Positions 6,170 through 7,795 of a stretch of DNA of 7,795 nt are shown here, piece after piece. The notes beneath the pieces were generated by a model. The model was not told the DNA's origin. It saw only the letters and a program-made list of their open reading frames with translations, and ran no database searches. The stretch is from Tectiglobus sp051009975 (lineage in GTDB: Bacteria; Pseudomonadota; Alphaproteobacteria; Rhizobiales; Hyphomicrobiaceae). The DNA is taken from assembly GCA_051009975.1 (NCBI GenBank), contig JBPCWA010000500.1, forward strand, positions 1 to 7,795, read 5' to 3'. The stretch's first letter is position 1. Each line of letters begins with the position of its first letter. A program made the translations under genes and the position numbers.

Positions 6170-6760
6170 ATGCCCATTTCGCCATCAATTGTTGATCCAA
6201 ACCACATATCGATGACCGGCGAGAACCCGTTTGTGCACCTCGCGCCCGAGGATAGCGATGACTACACAACCATGGTCAGTTTCTGGCGGATGTCGTTCTG
6301 TCCTACCGGTCCCGGTCACGTTCTTTTTGCCAAAATCGAACTGACGGACGACAAATGGCGCATCTATTCTGACCACACAGCCATGATGCGCTGGTTGCAA
6401 CAGACAATCCAGGGCATGCTTACACCCGACCTCAAAGACGAGAGCATTTCTATCATAGATGCGACGTTCCAGAAGAGTGGCGATCCACTCAAATCCTATA
6501 TGGAGACAATTACAGCAGGCAGCGATGAGATTGTCTGCTGCTGGTCAAATATGCGCGATCCAATGATGCTCCACACACAACCAGGAACGCCGGAGGGCAG
6601 GCCTTATGGCCTATGCACGGTCTTTGTACCCGCACTCGATGCCTCGTTCTCCATCAACGGGAAGAATGCCGCCGGCAAGGCCTGGCCGCGTGAACGTGAG
6701 GGTCGACCGTTCAGCACTTCCTCGCTTGCGTTCTCGGAGAGCTGGACGGAACCCGGGTAA
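6170..6760 (+). CDS. Conserved-looking hypothetical protein, 196 residues
   Basis: I do not recognise a named family. The protein reads as genuine: a good Shine-Dalgarno (GGGAG), balanced composition and patterned motifs. There is no signal peptide or membrane segment, so it is probably cytoplasmic. Visible segments: an acidic N-terminus N-P-F-V-H-L-A-P-E-D (19-28); F-W-R-M-S-F-C-P-T-G-P-G-H-V-L-F-A (38-54); an amphipathic helix M-M-R-W-L-Q-Q-T-I-Q-G-M-L (72-84); strand-like stretches at 92-101 and 121-134; and a conserved-looking end G-R-P-Y-G-L-C-T-V-F-V-P (143-154), then G-K-A-W-P-R-E-R-E-G-R-P-F-S-T-S-S-L-A-F (169-188), S-E-S-W. The mostly beta pattern with an embedded helix could suit a small-molecule binding domain, but that is inference. 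A second ATG at 6212 gives a start 14 residues later and has no ribosome binding site. It stands alone between the repeat units and a gene-poor stretch, with no operon partner. Confidence 0.75.
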   Translation: MPISPSIVDPNHISMTGENPFVHLAPEDSDDYTTMVSFWRMSFCPTGPGHVLFAKIELTDDKWRIYSDHTAMMRWLQQTIQGMLTPDLKDESISIIDATFQKSGDPLKSYMETITAGSDEIVCCWSNMRDPMMLHTQPGTPEGRPYGLCTVFVPALDASFSINGKNAAGKAWPREREGRPFSTSSLAFSESWTEPG

Positions 6761-6815
6761 AAGAGAAATATCTTCGTTAGATGTCCTTGCCCCATAAAGC
6801 TGTGCCATCTTGCGG

Positions 6816-7136
6816 TTAGCGGTTGGGAAGTTCGGGCTGGAACCATGCCGACAAATCCTGAACCGCAACATCGACTATCTGCCCCGTGATAAAAGTCCCA
6901 ACTGTGGGACTCCACTGAAAGGCGCGTGATAGCCTGAATTACCGTGTGGGGTTCTCCCATTCCCCCATGGTCCCTTCGCTCGGTTCCGAGCATGCTCTTT
7001 CGTTGAGCTGGCCGTCCCAGACCATGCGACGGTAGCTGACCAGCTCGACAAGAGAGCTATTGACTGGCCCGAGCGACTCAGCGCGCTCTCGCTGGATGTC
7101 GCCGGAATTGAACGGATTGATATATGTGGTCGCCAT
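6816..7136 (-). pseudogene. Possible broken minus-strand gene of unknown origin
   Basis: From an ATG at 7134-7136 the frame reads 65 codons to TAA 6939-6941. It then continues open in the same frame for 40 codons to TAA 6816-6818. The first part has protein-like texture (I-N-P-F-N-S-G-D-I-Q-R-E-R-A-E, then L-V-E-L-V-S-Y-R-R-M-V-W-D-G). The part after the stop contains T-F-I-T-G-Q-I-V-D-V, which recalls the '.f.TGq.i.vdGG' end of SDRs but lacks the G-G, and ends A-W-F-Q-P-E-L-P-N-R. The two parts may not belong to one ancestral gene. No ribosome binding site precedes the ATG. This may be chance; I list it because it is the best coding trace in the gap. Confidence 0.22.
6894..6911 (-). terminator. 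Weak rho-independent terminator candidate, minus strand
   Basis: On the minus strand the sequence is AGTCCCA, loop CAGT, TGGGACT, followed by TTT and ATC. The 7-bp perfect stem and tetraloop are typical, but the T-run is short (four counting the stem end). It lies about 30 bases after the TAA at 6939-6941 of the doubtful minus-strand frame. Confidence 0.3.
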
Positions 7137-7339
7137 GCTCGCGGGAGTGCTTGGTTTGGCGAGGGTCGGGTACTGGTTGCTGGAGCGGGCCTATAAACCG
7201 AAGTAGCGCCAGTCCGACTAGTGTGACATGTAATCTCGAACGGACACTGCTTCGTCCTCCCCATAGGTTAGGCCTGAACTGTCGTGAGGGGGCGGTACTT
7301 CTACTCTAAACGTCATTCTCTCGAAGTAAGGTCTGAGCG

Positions 7340-7345
7340 AGACCT
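7340..7345 (-). other. Right arm of a small hairpin downstream of the zinc-ribbon-like gene
   Basis: AGACCT here pairs perfectly with AGGTCT at 7329-7334 around a 5-base loop. The hairpin lies about 25 bases past the stop codon of the minus-strand gene ending at 7371. The minus-strand sequence after it is TACTTC rather than a T-run, so it is at most a weak transcript end. Confidence 0.25.
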
Positions 7346-7370
7346 CCGATCGACCATTCCATTCGCATTT

Positions 7371-7763
7371 CTAAGTCGGGACGATATGACGTGGGCTCGG
7401 CCTCAATCGGCCGAGTATGCCACCTGTTGGCACGCGATCGTCGCAAACAGAGCAAACAAGGAACGCACCACCCGCATCGGGATAGGTGGGGTGTCGCTTA
7501 GCCTCCATCACGAAGCAGCGCTGGCAACAGAAGACCTCTGGACTTACTGGAAACACAAAGCAGCCTTCGCGATGCTCGTACTCACCTTCGTCCGGTAAGC
7601 CGGCAGCTCTATACCGCGCAAGCTTCGCCTCTAGCTCAGCTATCCGTCCGGACTTCTCGGCGATTTCCAACCGCAACTCGGCCAGCTTGCTGTACGGCCA
7701 CATACCGACCAGCTTTTGTTTGATTTGGTGCAAGACTGTCGAACGTTCCTCGCCCGGCCGCAC
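7371..7763 (-). CDS. Small coiled-coil protein with a CxxC...CxxC zinc-ribbon-like domain
   Basis: As drawn, the protein has 130 residues from a GTG at 7761-7763 to TAG 7371-7373. A charged, Leu-rich helix (about 24-52, including L-R-L-E-I-A-E-K, then R-I-A-E-L-E-A-K-L-A) should form a coiled coil. It is followed by E-Y-E-H-R-E-G-C-F-V-F-P-V (61-73) and four cysteines in two knuckles, C80-x-x-C83 and C104-x-x-C107, spaced as in a zinc ribbon or rubredoxin-like fold; C68 and C79 are extra. This suggests a small metal-stabilised oligomeric protein of unknown role, perhaps nucleic-acid or protein binding. The start is uncertain: the GTG has no ribosome binding site, an internal ATG would give a protein of 110 residues, and the frame stays open to the window edge, so the true start may lie outside. 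The last 17 residues after the second knuckle look less structured. I know of no named family for certain. Confidence 0.6.
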   Translation of the reverse strand: MRPGEERSTVLHQIKQKLVGMWPYSKLAELRLEIAEKSGRIAELEAKLARYRAAGLPDEGEYEHREGCFVFPVSPEVFCCQRCFVMEAKRHPTYPDAGGAFLVCSVCDDRVPTGGILGRLRPSPRHIVPT

Positions 7764-7795
7764 CGCGGATTCTGATCTGTTGAGGTTTTCGCTAG

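Larger units (their letters stand above)
6761..7370. other. Gene-poor stretch with weak minus-strand coding traces
   Basis: About 610 bases without an intact, recognisable gene. Several long frames overlap on both strands and cannot all be real. The most protein-like is the minus-strand frame 6816-7136, listed separately. A perfect 7-bp stem, AGTCCCA (6894-6900) and TGGGACT (6905-6911), is followed on the minus strand by four T's. A second perfect stem, AGGTCT (7329-7334) and AGACCT (7340-7345), lies just beyond the stop of the minus-strand gene at the right edge. GCTCGG-TT-CCGAGC at 6978-6991 is a further tight inverted repeat. Confidence 0.4.

Noticed and set aside
6939..7000. Group II intron or intron-like RNA end near the GGGGGAATGGGAGAACCCC-type sequence (minus strand)
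   Set aside because: It gave a vague resemblance only. No domain V-like hairpin, no reverse transcriptase sequence, and no intron boundary motif could be found.
7036..7203. Plus-strand frame ending in a hydrophobic stretch (V-V-A-M-L-A-G-V-L-G-L, then W-L-L-E-R-A-Y)
   Set aside because: It could suggest a membrane helix end, but the upstream part is not protein-like, and it is the complement of a slightly better minus-strand frame. Unresolved, too weak to call.
1..7795. CRISPR array, tRNA, toxin-antitoxin pair, defence operon or biosynthetic cluster
   Set aside because: I looked for regular short repeats with spacers, cloverleaf-like stems, paired small genes with overlap, and nuclease, helicase or synthase motifs. 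None were seen.

Overview
The window looks like accessory DNA from a soil alphaproteobacterium. The best guess is a Bradyrhizobium-like rhizobium. The basis is the codon style, the short-chain dehydrogenase / SnoaL-like / amidohydrolase gene mix typical of large catabolic regions, the SAM-cyclase-ATPase-TPR protein class common in those genomes, and intergenic palindromes of the type AGCGGACGT/ACGTCCGCT. No rRNA, tRNA, CRISPR array or complete mobile element was seen.

Layout. The left end (1-810) is a graveyard: the C-terminal 41 codons of a short-chain dehydrogenase (SDR) on +, a convergent SDR tail without its N-terminus on - (270-479), and the C-terminal tail of a tyrosine recombinase on + (541-723) that has lost recognisable catalytic residues. 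A dispersed repeat (744-810) and a probable frameshifted IS5-type transposase scrap (933-1013) follow. A complete SnoaL/NTF2-like gene with a good ribosome binding site sits at 1315-1860. Downstream is about 620 bp without an intact gene, holding an amidohydrolase tail (2011-2118) and a second copy of the repeat (2220-2286).

The centre (2487-5804) is one long reading frame for a multidomain signalling protein: SAM domain, class III adenylate cyclase, STAND/AAA-type ATPase, then a TPR-like helical tail. It is interrupted by a single in-frame amber codon at 4809-4811. The frame stays open and family-like for another 330 codons. All six canonical cyclase catalytic positions and the Walker A/B motifs lie before the stop. 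A 6-bp stem-loop begins one base after the stop.

To the right, palindromic repeat-like units (5975-6046) precede an intact gene of unknown function (6170-6760) whose Shine-Dalgarno lies in a GC hairpin. A gene-poor stretch (6761-7370) holds only weak minus-strand coding remnants. The right edge carries a minus-strand coiled-coil plus zinc-ribbon-like protein (7371-7763), which may start beyond the window.

No clear operon is visible. The intact genes are separated by hundreds of bases and by debris. The cyclase protein is the only obvious signalling component. The SDR, SnoaL-like and amidohydrolase pieces suggest the region once carried a small-molecule catabolic cluster that is now eroding.
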